Shown here one piece after another: positions 11,381 through 22,085 of a stretch of DNA of 64,000 bases (its first letter is position 1; each line of letters opens with the position of its first letter). A program made the position numbers and the translations under genes. The stretch is from Dryomyza anilis (taxonomy: Eukaryota > Arthropoda > Insecta > Diptera > Dryomyzidae): positions 39,161,056-39,225,055 of the forward strand of contig OX638132.1 of the NCBI GenBank assembly GCA_951804985.1, in the 5' to 3' direction. Under the pieces are notes generated by a model. The model was not told the DNA's origin and did not search any database. It worked only from the letters and a program-made list of their open reading frames with translations.

Positions 11381-11930
11381 AAACACTGTGTGTCATTAAG
11401 TTAATTTGAATATCGTTTATGGTTTGGTTAAAATAAACTGTTAAATTTGAAAATTGTAAAAATAAAGACAATTTATGAAATCATCAATTTATGAAAAGCA
11501 CATTTAGTAAAAAATAAATTTTATAATTTAAATTGGTAATACTAGAGAGAATACCTATTTCGACAATAGTATTGATTTTTCTGTGACCTTTCTAATTTTT
11601 GAGTTATATGCATTTAAAAAACTTAACTGTGAATTAAAAATTTTCTTTTAAAATTAAGATAATGAATATATATTTATTATCATATTTCTATAGAATTTTT
11701 ATTCTGGAGATATTGCAACAGAATAAATTGATGATATGAATGAAAGGTAGACGCATTATTGTAAGGTTTTAAATTATGTTATTTAAAAATAACGATTGAA
11801 ATATCGATTGAAATTAATTGATATTTTAATGTTATAGTACAAAAACTACCAACACAGTTATAATTAATAAAGAACAGTGGAAATAGTAATTACGTAAATC
11901 ACTTATTAATTTTTATTATAAATGCAATGA
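11381..11930. repeat. Penelope-associated terminal repeat (PLTR-like), right arm
   Basis: Lies just upstream of the Penelope coding remnant. It is in the opposite orientation to the related repeat downstream (14020-14350), and is mirrored at 1750-2300. Inverted terminal repeats are a known Penelope arrangement. Confidence 0.5.
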
Positions 11931-12345
11931 ATAAGACAGACTATGAAAAATAATGCGAATTATGCCCCTCAGACCAATTTATTCCTCAATAAATGCTCCA
12001 TCATACGGACTTTGCAAATATATTATTACAATTTTAAAGAACTTGACAAAGGAGTCAATATACAATATAAATAACCCAATAGAATTCAAAAAAAGAATAA
12101 ATGATAGAAGTGGTTTCCCTATTCCCAAGTATACCAGTTGACTTTGCTCTAAAGTGATTGACAAAAAAATTGACGATGATAGAGAATTACACTAGTATGA
12201 CAAAAGACCTATTTATGAAAATATTAGAATTTTGCATGAAGGACAATAGATATTTTAAATATAATAATTTAATAGCTAATTATTATAAATCGGAAAAACA
12301 AAAACCGGAGGAGAAAACCGCGAAAATATACAAATCAATGACGTA
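11931..12345 (+). pseudogene. Penelope-like reverse transcriptase fragment (right)
   Basis: Frames 11953-12141 and 12158-12346 repeat the left-arm fragment, differing by one residue (MTKKLT here, MTEKLT there). PLRPIYSSINAPSYG is a hallmark of Penelope reverse transcriptase. The frame changes at about 12142. The fragment ends at the mariner, whose TA duplication plus its first A forms the stop codon. The catalytic palm region expected after DNRYFKYNN is missing: the text turns to a Lys-rich stretch ending YKSMT, so the Penelope had lost much of its domain before or at the mariner insertion. Confidence 0.78.
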
Positions 12346-13637
12346 AGGACTGTGTCGAATAAAATTGTCTGTTAAATATCTTCCCATAATGTGCTATTGC
12401 AAGATTCAAATTAAAAAAAATTGATCATAGTAGCTCTGAATTAAATGGCAGAAAATAATTTGTGTCAGTTATAGTCAATACAAAATTTATTTAAAGCGAA
12501 AATGGCAAACAAAGTGGAAGTGCGAGAAAATATAATTAAAATTTTTCAAAAACAACCTAGTTGGTCTTTTAAAAAAATTGCCAAGGAGGTAGGGGCTAAT
12601 CCTAAGACCATTTCTCGCGTTAGCAACCGCTTTAAGGAAGACCTGAGTATTGATCGGAAGAAAGGTTCTGGTAAAAAAAAAGGCCCACATGATCGTGAAA
12701 AGTCGAAGAAGGTTGTGAATATTTTAAAGAAAGATCCAAGCATATCCGGAAGGAAATTTGCGAGAAAGGCGGATTGCTCAGAGTCTTTCGTGCGCTGGAC
12801 TAAGAAAGAAGCTGGGCTGAAGACGTACAATGTCCAAGAATTTCCGGATAGAAATGCTGTCAAGAATGAAACCGCAAAACAACGAGCTAAAAAACTGAAC
12901 CAAGATTTAAAAAAAAAATTCGATTGCTGCATAATGGACGACGAAACTTATGTTTTAGCGGACTTTTTTCAGCTACCTGGGCAGGAATTTTATACAGCCG
13001 ATTCTCGAGGAAATGTCGCTGAAAAATTCAAATAAAAAAATTATGACAAAATTCCCAAAGAAATTCCATGTTTGGCAGGCAATTTGCAGTTGTGGAAAAA
13101 GGAGCAACTCATTCGTGACATCGGGTACAATTAACAGCGAAATATATGTGAAGTAATGCTTGCAAAAGAGATTGTTTCCATTTTTACGCCAACATGAAGT
13201 GTCCACATTTTTTGGCCTGACCTCGCTTCATGTCACTACAGCAAAACGGCCTTAGAGTGGATCCAACAAAATGTAGTGATTTTGGTGCCTAGAGAAGCCA
13301 TTCCACCCAACTGTCCAGAACTCAGGCCGATTGAGAGATACTGGGCTTTAGTAAAAAGGGAGATGAAGACAACAAAAAAAGTGGCCAAAGACCTTCAAGA
13401 CTTTAAAAGAAAGTGGTCTTCAGCAGCTGTGAGGGTGTCGTACACTACCATTACAACATTAATGGAAGGTGTTCCGGAAAAATTAAAACTTTTTATTAAA
13501 AAATATTAATTTCTGGTTTTTTAAATTTTTTTTTAAAATCTAAAAATAATTTGCAAAATAAAATATTTTATTCTCTAAAAATTCGATTACTAGATTTTTT
13601 CATTTTTGTAGCGGACAATTTTATTCGACGCAGTCCT
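12346..13637 (+). mobile_element. DD37E Tc1/mariner element, right-arm copy
   Basis: The 1292-bp element starts AGGACTGTGTCGAATAAAAT and ends with the near-perfect inverse (ATTTTATTCGACGCAGTCCT), flanked by TA at 12344-12345 and 13638-13639. It sits inside the Penelope remnant: reverse transcriptase lies to the left and the C-terminal endonuclease part to the right. The copy is full length but its gene is broken. Confidence 0.93.
12502..13509 (+). pseudogene. DD37E mariner transposase, frameshifted
   Basis: The start at 12502 gives 177 open residues: helix-turn-helix (WSFKKIAKEVGANPKT), linker, then CIMDDETYV with the first catalytic Asp (12937-12942). The frame breaks at about 13036 and a stop follows near 13154. 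A later frame carries the second Asp (codon 13219-13221, in WPDLASCHY) and the Glu (13333-13335, in PPNCPELRPIERYW). Thirty-seven residues lie between them, giving a DD37E signature as in the ITmD37E group of dipteran mariners. The protein would cut and paste the element at TA sites; this copy cannot. Confidence 0.88.
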
Positions 13638-13639
13638 TA

Positions 13640-13910
13640 TGTAGACGGCCTCTCGGAGAGATTCGCAAAATCGGACATGTATGACAAAGATAAATATAAC
13701 ATTGCGTTAAAAACAAATAATACATTACGACAACTACATAGTAATACAGAAACAAAAATTGACAATTTTGATAAATGAAACTTAATATATAAAATTAAAT
13801 GCAAAGGAAATGGGTCCAATATATGTGGAAAAACATATGTTAGGACGACAAAAAATAAACTACGGACAAGAATTTCTTCACATAAATCTGACCAAAAATA
13901 ATTACTATTT
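13640..13910 (+). pseudogene. Penelope C-terminus with GIY-YIG-type endonuclease piece
   Basis: Right of the mariner the Penelope text resumes: VDGLSERFAKSDMYDKDKY and TNNTLRQLHSNTETKI. A stop follows near 13777, then IYKIKCKGNGSNICGKTYV and TKNKLRTRISSHKSDQ, the start of the GIY-YIG domain that Penelope elements use to nick DNA. Similarity ends near 13906, so the endonuclease is truncated. Confidence 0.75.
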
Positions 13911-14019
13911 TTTTATAATAAAAAGTGAATTATTTGTATACGTTGAAATTCAACAAAAAATTACTTTATCTCAAAAAACCAAAAAGGCACCGAAAAAGTA
14001 ATATTGCCGAAATAAGTAG

Positions 14020-14350
14020 AATCTCCAGTCATTTTAATATTTTGAAATAAATTTAAAACATTTTTTATTAAATTAGCTTTTCCGGTGAATTGACATATTT
14101 CTTTTTTTCCTAATTTTTAAACTTTAACCGGTTATTGCTACCACATCTTAAACGATATTCAAGTTGTCCATTGATTTGTTGATGGACATTAAATGTTTTA
14201 ATTTTTATTCAATGGCTGTTCAGTCTTTTCATAAAAAAAATGTTTTTGTTAAATGCAGTGAAAAATGAAAAAAATCATAAATTGCGTTTTTCTCAAAAAC
14301 GTTACTTATGGGAAAAAAAAACTAATAACGCAGTTCGAATAAGCGCATTC
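14020..14350. repeat. Penelope-associated terminal repeat, downstream copy
   Basis: Shares GCTTTTCCGGTGA (near 14080), a segment like AAATGCAGTGAAAAATG and TTTTCTCAAAAACGTTAC with 39630-39850, and the GCTTTTCCGGTGA piece inverted with 35950-35990. It follows the Penelope remnant directly. PLTR identity is inference. Confidence 0.5.
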
Positions 14351-14700
14351 AAATTATGTAGATGGATTAATGGAGATAGGGAGGAACAAATCTGCTATTT
14401 AAGCTTCGGATATTTAAGTTTCAGTTATTTATATCAAAAACTATTTTCTTAATTTTGATCTTGGAAACAGTAATAAAAATAAATAAAAAGTAATAACTTT
14501 AAATACTTTTTGAGAAGTATTTCACACTCAATTTGTTATAAATTGTTCGAAAAGTAATATAATAATCTAAAATAGATTTAAGCAATATCTAATTTTATAC
14601 AATTTATTAATTTTAGGCACAAATATTATTTTTTAAATAAAAAAAAAATATTTCGGCTCGAAATTTTTTAGGACGAATTTAATTATTATTTTTAATTATT

Positions 14701-15222
14701 GAGATATTGTCTTAACGTGCTCAAGGTTCAGTCAGTACAAATTGGGTGTTTGTACCAATAAATAAAACAACAAACAATTGGCAAAATGCATTGAGTGTCA
14801 GATCGTACAGCTGTTTCAGAGGCACCAAGCTCCTTCATCAGCGATTTTTCTCTGCAGATTCTACATTTCAAGTCGCAATGTTTTGCTTTTCCAATGAACA
14901 CAATAAGAATTATGTTCACTGAAGAAAGATCCAAAAGCAAAGAATGCAATAACTGCATCAACTCAAGATTTTGCCAAACTTGTTTTTGCGTGCAGCAATT
15001 TGCTACGTATAGGCTGCAGAGTTTCCAGAGAATCAAATACGTAGGCTGCACTTTGTATCAAAAATGGGGTTTTTATTATTTTTAAAAATATAAAAATACC
15101 TTTAGATTTTAAACGCCGTGCACTGCGTTAACAATTAATTGTTTTTGTTTTACGACCTCTTGATAATTTTAAGATAATGTCTTAACGTGCTCAAGGTCCA
15201 GACAGTACAAATTGGTTGTTTT
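14701..15222 (+). repeat. Pair of about 45-bp direct repeats around a 430-bp segment
   Basis: GTCTTAACGTGCTCAAGGT occurs at about 14710 and 15178, each followed by a similar CAGTACAAATTGG piece. The enclosed segment (14780-15010) resembles the fold-back repeat at 30690-30850. The pair may be a long duplication or the remains of an element's ends. Confidence 0.55.
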
Positions 15223-15236
15223 GTTTCTGAAAATTA
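15221..15236 (+). repeat. Target-site duplication of the RTE-like LINE (left)
   Basis: TTGTTTCTGAAAATTA, repeated exactly at 18114-18129. It marks a target-primed insertion and defines the element ends. Confidence 0.9.
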
Positions 15237-18113
15237 CTCACTTACTTATTTCGTCATTACAACCCATGATGGGTCTCGGCCGCAGCAATTATTCCTCGCC
15301 AGTCGCTTCTGCATTGCGCGCGCTGTCGCCAGTTTTGCCCTCCAAGTGTTGCCATGTTGTCTCGCATTTGGTCGCTCCACTGGAGATTCGGACGCCCTCT
15401 CCGACGTTGACCACCACTGGGTACTGAATTGAGTACCTTTTTTTACTGGAGCGCTTTCATCCACACGCTCGACGTGTTCAAACCAGCGTAAGCGTTGGAT
15501 CTTAATGCGCCTGACTATGTTAAAGTCGGCGTAGAGCTCATTCAGCTCGTTGTTCCATCTGATTCTGTACTTGTTTTCAACGCATATTGGGCCATAGATT
15601 TTCCGAAGAATCTTTCTCTCGAACGCTCCTAAAACTCGCTCATCGGTGTTGGCACGCGTTCATGCCTCAGCGCTATAGAGGAGGACTGGCATGATGAGCG
15701 ACTTATAGAGCGAAATTTTTGTCCGTCGAGAGAGGGCTCTGCTCCTCAATTGCCTACTGAGCCCAAAGTAACACCTGTTGGCAAGAGTTATTCTTCGGCT
15801 AATCTCCAGGCTGACATTGTTTTCCTTGTTGATGCTGGTACCTAGGTAGACGTAGTCCTTCACAACTTCGAAGTTGTGATTGTCAATAGTGACGTATTGT
15901 CCAAGACGCCGGGACTCTTTGTTTGTTGACACTTGGTCCTTCGTCTTGCTGCTCGTACGCTCTGCTCAATGATGTCAAACCATCAGCGTACCCGAGCATC
16001 ATGGAACTTTTGTTGAAGATAGTGCCATTGTGATGGAGTTGTGCAGTTCTTACATTCTCCATTATTAGTTTGAAGAAGTCACGCGATAGGGAATCGCCTT
16101 GTCTGAAACCTCGTTCGGTATTAAACGTATTCGGAGAGGTTGTTCCCAATTCTCACTGAGCAACGTGTGTCACTCAGGGTCATCCTTCAAAGCCTTATAA
16201 GTTTCGCAGGTATACCGAATTCAGACATGGTGGCATATAGGCGACTCCTTATCGGACTGTCGAAGGCTGCTTTGTAGTCGACGAAAAGGTGGTGGGTGTC
16301 GATCTGCCTCTCTTTGGTCTTTTCCAGGATTTGGCGCAATGTGAAAATAGGTTCTATGGCCAGGTCTGCAGCCGCACTGATAAGTTCCAATCTGTCTGTT
16401 GTCGATGGGCTTCAGTCTTTCACATAATACGCTCGTTAGAACTCTATACGCGATATTGAGGAGACTTATCCCACGGTAGTTGGCGCGTATCGTGGGATCC
16501 CCCTTCTTAAGGATTGGGCAGAGTATACTGAGATTCCATTCGCTGGGCATGCTTTGTTTTGACCATATTCTGCTGATGAGCTGGTGCATGCTCGTTATGA
16601 GCTCATCGCCTCTGGTCTTAAACAACTCAGCAGGCAGACCATCCGATTCTGCGGCTTTGCTGTTTTTCATCCAGTTGATGGCTGTGCAGACCTCATCACG
16701 GTCAGTCGGAGGTATGTCAACGCCGTGGTCAGCAAGTGGGGTTGTAAAGCTGTCTTCTCTATCGGCGGAGTAGTTGTTATCATAGCCTGCTAGAAGATCG
16801 GAGAAGTGGTCTCTCCATAATCTCAGTGTACCCTGGACATCTATTACTAGATTTCAGTCATCGTCCTGACAGGAAGTGGACCCTCTTAAAACCTCCGGTC
16901 AGGCGTCGTATCTTCTGAAAGAATTTTCGACCCTCGTTCCTTTCGCCATGTATCTCAATATCTTCACACTCGCGTCTTTCTAATTCTTTTTTGTTGCTCC
17001 TTCCTCTTCTCTCTGTATCGCTCCTTCGCGGCTCGCGTAACTACCGATTGCAGGGTAGCTCTATACGCAGCGTCTTTCTCTGCATTGGCTTCGCGTCACT
17101 CTTCATCGTACCACTTGTTCCGTAGTGGGCGTTGGAATCCAAGCAGCCGTACGCATGAAGCGGGAGACGTGTGTCCACTGCGTGCATATATCGACAAGGG
17201 GAGTGCCTTGGGCAAGCAGGTGTGAGAATCAAGCGGCATAGGCTTATTCGATCTGTTGTGTGTGCAGCTTACTGACGTCTAGCTTTCTTTGTGTGGGTTT
17301 CCGTGCATTTTTCGCAGCGCATAAGCGTGTGCGAACCTTGGCTGCTACAAGGAAGTGATCCGAGTCGATGTTGGCATTTCGGATCGAACGTACGTCCATC
17401 ACACTAGAAGCGTGCCTTCCGTCAATCACAACATGATCAATTTGGTCGCACGTGTTTTGATCGGGTGACCGCCACGTGGCCTTGTGAATACTGAGATGCT
17501 TGAAACTAGTGAAGTCGATCAGCCTCATTCCATTGTCGGAGGTGTTGTCGTGGAGGCTGAATTGTCCAACTGTCGGACCAAAGATATCTTCATGTCCACC
17601 TTGGCATTAAAGTCGCCAATCACGATTTTGATGTCGTTCCGTTCACGGGTGTGAACCTAGAGACAAGGTGGCGGAATCTCTTGCCGACTACAAATCCACA
17701 ACCAAATTCATGCCTTCCCGCATGGCAGTTGTAGTAAATGTCACAGGATGCCTGTTTAGAGCAGCCCTGTCCTGTCCATCACATTTCCTGGATTGCGGTG
17801 ATGTCAGCCTTGTATCTTTCGAGGACATCAACGAGCTGGATAGTGGCACCTTCCCTATAAAGGCTTCGGACATTCCAGGTGCATATCCGTAAATTATGAT
17901 CGTTTGCGTAGGTTGTCATCGTGTTTTTGGGTCGGTATACGAGGCATGTTGTCTGTATTCGCTAACTTTCTTTTTACCGTAGCGGGTTTAAATCCCAACG
18001 CACAACCCCCGTTTTGAAGCTCCCCGACCAGACTTCCCACCGGGATTGAAACCCGATCTTCATCTTGTTGCTCGGGTTAACGGGGTTCCCCAAGGTGAAG
18101 GTGAGACTAGAAA
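15237..18113 (-). mobile_element. RTE-like LINE flanked by a 16-bp target duplication
   Basis: A 2.9-kb non-LTR element on the minus strand, with the endonuclease at its high-coordinate side and reverse transcriptase then C-terminal region toward 15240. Its 3' tip consists of short TAAG-type repeats (AATAAGTAAGTGAG on the minus strand), in keeping with the microsatellite-like tails of RTE elements. It is much more GC-rich than its surroundings. Perfect 16-bp duplications flank it, so the insertion is complete and comparatively young, although the gene is decayed. Confidence 0.85.
15246..17900 (-). pseudogene. RTE-like endonuclease/reverse transcriptase, decayed
   Basis: Pieces in order on the minus strand: endonuclease end (17528-17244) with NTCDQIDHVVIDGRHASSV and NIDSDHFLVAAKVRTRL; reverse transcriptase (16670-16187) with KAAESDGLPAELFK, PILKKGDPTIRANYRGISLL and HHLFVDYKAAFDSP (motif A); GFRQGDSLSRDFF and a motif C that reads LGYADGLTSL, where DD is expected after YA (16149-15883); then the C-terminal region YVYLGTSINKENN to LYKSLIMPVLLYSAEA (15932-15660) and a tail to 15246. 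At least five frame breaks. The YADD to YADG change alone would inactivate it. Confidence 0.82.
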
Positions 18114-18129
18114 TTGTTTCTGAAAATTA
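18114..18129 (+). repeat. Target-site duplication of the RTE-like LINE (right)
   Basis: Exact copy of 15221-15236. Confidence 0.9.
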
Positions 18130-18199
18130 TATTATTAAAAATTACAATGTAAAAATGTATTAAAAATTCATTATTCCGCCCGTAGGACGGTGTTTGCGC

Positions 18200-18556
18200 A
18201 TAATTCCGCCCTAACATAAATTATTTTTTGTTAAAATATAAGTTAAATTCATAATTTTTTTAGATAAATAAATAATAAATACTCGAACAAAACCATATTA
18301 TTATATAAAATAAAAAGTTTCCAAAAACTTTTAGCGACCTTAACAAAAATCAATTAGCACCGTGGTGTTTCAGATACGCAATTTGAGCATTTTTAAACTT
18401 TTAAGAAATTTCACCAAAGTGTCACTCTTTGATGAATATTTATAAATTAATGGCAAGAGTTTTAGAAGTGAAATTTTAATTTTACAGTAAAGAATTATAT
18501 ATATTTTGCCCCGATACGTTCTTATTTTTAAGCTTTAAAAAAAATAGGGCGGAATT
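18200..18556. repeat. Short inverted repeat, possible MITE
   Basis: AATTCCGCCCTA near 18200 is inverted as TAGGGCGGAATT near 18545, with AT-rich sequence between. A further ATTCCGCCCGTAGG lies just outside at 18174. No clear target duplication, so an element is only a guess. Confidence 0.35.
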
Positions 18557-19139
18557 TGAGTGTTTTACATTACACATTAAAAGGAAGAGAAGTGAACATT
18601 TGTTGACTTCAAAGTCACGAGTAATGAAAAAAGTAAGTGACGTGTATTAAAGAATATGATATGATTTATTTATTAATTGAATTGCAATTATATATTTTTT
18701 TTAAATATAACTAACATACATTTCAAAATTTAAGTAAAAAAGTACTCAATACCGATAACAAATATTGAATATTTGACAGAAAGTATTGGGTACCCATGAT
18801 TTGTCATCACTAACTGATAGCTTTCGCATGTCACACAAACTTGTATTCGCTGCACTCTCTCTAACTAAAAAAATCTCGCCCTTTCCGCTTCACAGCTCTT
18901 CTCCTCGCCTAGCACCTTGCGGGCTGACATCGTACAACTTCAAAACATTGCAATTATTTACAAATAATGCTGTTATGACACTGGATTTAAAAATTTCAAG
19001 AATTGACTAGTATTGACTAGTATTGTGATAAAACAAATATTGATAGAAATGGATATTTTTTTTTACTATCGAGCATAATATATTTGTCTCCTTTTATTCC
19101 AACTTGATAGATATTTTTTAAGCATGAAAAAAAGCCAGT
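18557..19139. other. Unassigned stretch with a GC-richer patch
   Basis: Mostly AT-rich. The patch at 18786-18935 is less AT-rich and open in one frame, but shows no recognisable protein. No gene called. Confidence 0.4.
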
Positions 19140-19147
19140 GTCATAAC

Positions 19148-20059
19148 TAGAGAGCGGATTTATATGTAAAATGATATTCCGAAAATATGCAAATTATATG
19201 CAAAACATGCAAAAATATGCAGTTTTTTTTATATTAAAATAAGAGTAAAAATATGGAAAAATAAATTTGTTTCTAAAAATTTAAAAATAAAACACTTTTT
19301 TCTTCAACCTTCATCACATATTATGAATGAAAAAGAACATTATCCTAATAAAATAAAAATTATTTGTTTTTACAGTCATAAACAATCTATTTTCTAAACT
19401 TTCGACTGTAAACCATTGGGTTCTATACTTCATTTGTATAAGTTTCATATCAAATTCTTTAAAAATTAGACTCAATATAATTAAATTAGATTGACAATTT
19501 GTATCAAACAATTTTCATAGAATTTTATTGCAAATGACAACTACAAAAAATGTTTTATTGGATAGGAAAATCGATATGAAGAATTTGCAGTGAATTCCGA
19601 ATTATGAGGATTGAAGTAACTTTGAGAATAAATGGAGGCATCTGGAGGCTTCTAGTCGCTTAAACATTTTCAATTTTGTTCCTTATATCGTTTACTAAAA
19701 ATCGAAGGACTTGGTCTATACTATTTTAAAGATGCGACAAAACACTTCAGGACAACAAATACAAATAGTCAAGAAATGTCGGAATATTTCTTTTTTTTAC
19801 TTTAAATTACTCTAGTAATCTACATAAATTCATTAAACACGAGACATTTGAATGATTTATGCAAAAATTATGCAACAAATATGCAATAAATATGCAAAAA
19901 AATATGCAAATTATATGCAAAATATGCAATATGCAAAAAATATGCAAAAAGATTGACCATAATTCGAATTAGTTTGTATCGATAGTTAATCGTGTTTTTG
20001 TCCGACTTAAATTTTGAGGCTTCGTTAAAATATGCATTTGTGTATAAATCCGCTCTCCA
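19148..20059. mobile_element. Non-autonomous hAT-type element with 8-bp target duplication
   Basis: Termini TAGAGAGCGGATTTATA and, inverted, TGGAGAGCGGATTTATA, flanked by GTCATAAC at 19140-19147 and 20060-20067. The 8-bp duplication points to hAT. Both subterminal regions are packed with TATGCAAA-type motifs (19185-19222 and 19858-19950), the kind of clustered motif that hAT transposases bind. The 912-bp interior has no transposase frame, so it must move in trans. Confidence 0.85.
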
Positions 20060-21539
20060 GTCATAACAGCATAAAGCTAATTCCTTGTTTTCCAATATTC
20101 ATTTTGAATTATTCCAATACACAGATGTTTTATATTATTTTTAAGCTACGATTCACTCTTTTGCTGTTCACACCGGGGTACTGAACGAAACAAAAAAAAA
20201 ACGAACACAATTGCTTTTTCAATCGTTTAGTTCTAAACAAAACGAAAAAAATAAAAAAAATAAAATTTTTGTTCTGAACAAAACAAAATAATTTTGTTCC
20301 AAAAGTAAAACGTTATATTTTAAATTCAAAAGTAAAGTTATGTTCAGAACTTTAATTTTGAAATTTAAAAATAAAGTTCTGAAAGAAAAAATTAAACACG
20401 AGTTTCAAAAATGTTTTGGCAAAAAATGTTGTAAAGTAAAGACAACATACTATGCTATAGGCAGATTATCAAGCGCAAAACAAAGATGCATTTATATGAT
20501 TTATATGATTATTTAGTGTCGAATATGCGCGTCTTTTTATTCATCTTTTTATTCATGCGATTCTTTAAACTCATAATAACTGAACCAATTGCCTCAATTG
20601 TATAAAACAGAACCTTCTAACTGTATTACAATCGAATCAATAGGTTCTCAACTAGGATATATGGAAGAATATAGGAGTACTTTTGATCGAAAGAAAACTG
20701 CAATGAGTGGTGGGTATTAATAATAATAGTTTGGCGCTACAGTCCTGTATAGAACTTAGGTCGAGCTCTCTCACCATTTCAGCTGTGCGTGCAGTGTTCT
20801 TATTCTACTCCGATTGGAGTAGATCTACTCCAATTCATTTGTGTATTGAATTTACCTTCGGTAGTAGTATTTTCTACTCCTTTCTAATCAGTTTCTACTC
20901 CCTTTTACTGAAATCTACTCCATTTGCAAAAATCACTTATATTTTTTGTAATTTGAGGAGAACAATTTCTTACGCTCTAAATAAATTGTCAATATTATAA
21001 TTTTCCTTATAATTATGATTAATTGTCTGTAAAATAAATCTAATATTTTTGCCATGGTCTTTAAATTGTAGAAGTAATAACTAAATATACGCTTGTATAA
21101 ACTTTTTTAAATAAAATTTTTAAAACACCCTGTATTTCATTGGGTGTTCCAGATACACCCCAACTCTAGGAAAGACCACCCAACAAGACAAATTATGTCT
21201 AAAAGATGTCCTTAAGATGTCTTTAATGTCCGAAATTTGTCCGAAATGTTACGGGAAAAATGTCGTTTTGTAATACAAATGATTGACCGGAAGATGTATT
21301 TTTGATTTGTTTGAATGATGTCCTAATGGTATACATAAAGATGCCTTAAAGTTATCATCAAAAAGATGTCATTTTAGCAACTGAAAGGCAACCAAATTTA
21401 GTCATCTAAAAGTGTACGAAAACGATATGTCAAAAGGGGTAAAAAAAGATCGTGAATTTTACAGGCTACACTTTCTTTTGCTTTCACAACTGAAACAAAA
21501 TATTAAATAAATATTATTAAAACATCATAAAAATTCAGT

Positions 21540-22080
21540 TAATGCTGTTAAAAAATACTAAAATAAACATTTATGTGTTGCGTCTGCCGCACCTGTATCT
21601 TCAGACCATTGCAGTTAGTTGGATTGAGGATTCTGTTGTGAAATGGTTCTTGAGGCTCTCGGCGATATCTCCAGGCCGCAAATCAACGAAATATACACCA
21701 GTTCTTCAACTTCAGAAGAATTCCGAAAATTTCGCGGCAAGTCACAGCCACGCTGCTGGTGGGACTTAAGATCGGTTCGCTAACCTCTTCACGGGATTCA
21801 GTTTGCACTTTAACTACGACGGTGACAAGCACGAATTCGAATTCTTAAAACCGTTCTCGTAGCTTGAAAATGAGTCGACACCCACAAGGCCGGTCCCAAC
21901 CTGTATGCCGGCAGGAACATTTTCGGTTTTCGTTTCTGACATATGCGAGTGAGTTAAGTGAGAAGGAGCGCAGGAATCAGCTCTTGGTCGGGAATTTTTT
22001 TAGACTCGCACAACAACTTGTCCGAAGATGTCTTGGATCAGGAGCACGTCTTGCTAGTGCATCATTTATACGTTATTTTG
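21540..22080. other. GC-richer, coding-like patch of unknown origin
   Basis: Inside the hAT-like element this 540-bp patch has a base composition like coding DNA. It gives open pieces in several frames (for example 21542-21769, 21864-22100, 21958-22278, plus strand) without a known motif. It may be a decayed transposase or captured host DNA. I do not recognise it. Confidence 0.35.
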
Positions 22081-22085
22081 ATTTT

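Larger units (their letters stand above)
7320..12530 (+). repeat. Right arm of giant inverted repeat
   Basis: Mirror image of about 1140-6361, read on the opposite strand. The inner edge is at TTGGCTAAATAATAGC (7320). Identity looks above 99 percent over LINE, flank and Penelope. Outward of about 12,530, inside the mariner, identity drops abruptly: the next 150 bp contain at least six substitutions and later three indel blocks. The unpaired spacer is 6362-7319. Confidence 0.93.

Noticed and set aside
1..13640. Two independent LINE insertions in opposite orientation
   Set aside because: The mirror symmetry continues through flank, Penelope, mariner and the dispersed repeat inside the LINE at matching positions, which independent insertions cannot produce.
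15246..15464. A host gene in the GC-rich tract 15.2-18 kb
   Set aside because: The GC-rich tract is entirely an RTE-like LINE bounded by 16-bp target duplications.
18786..19010. A 74-residue plus-strand frame in a less AT-rich patch
   Set aside because: No recognisable motif, no splice or promoter context, and a composition consistent with chance.
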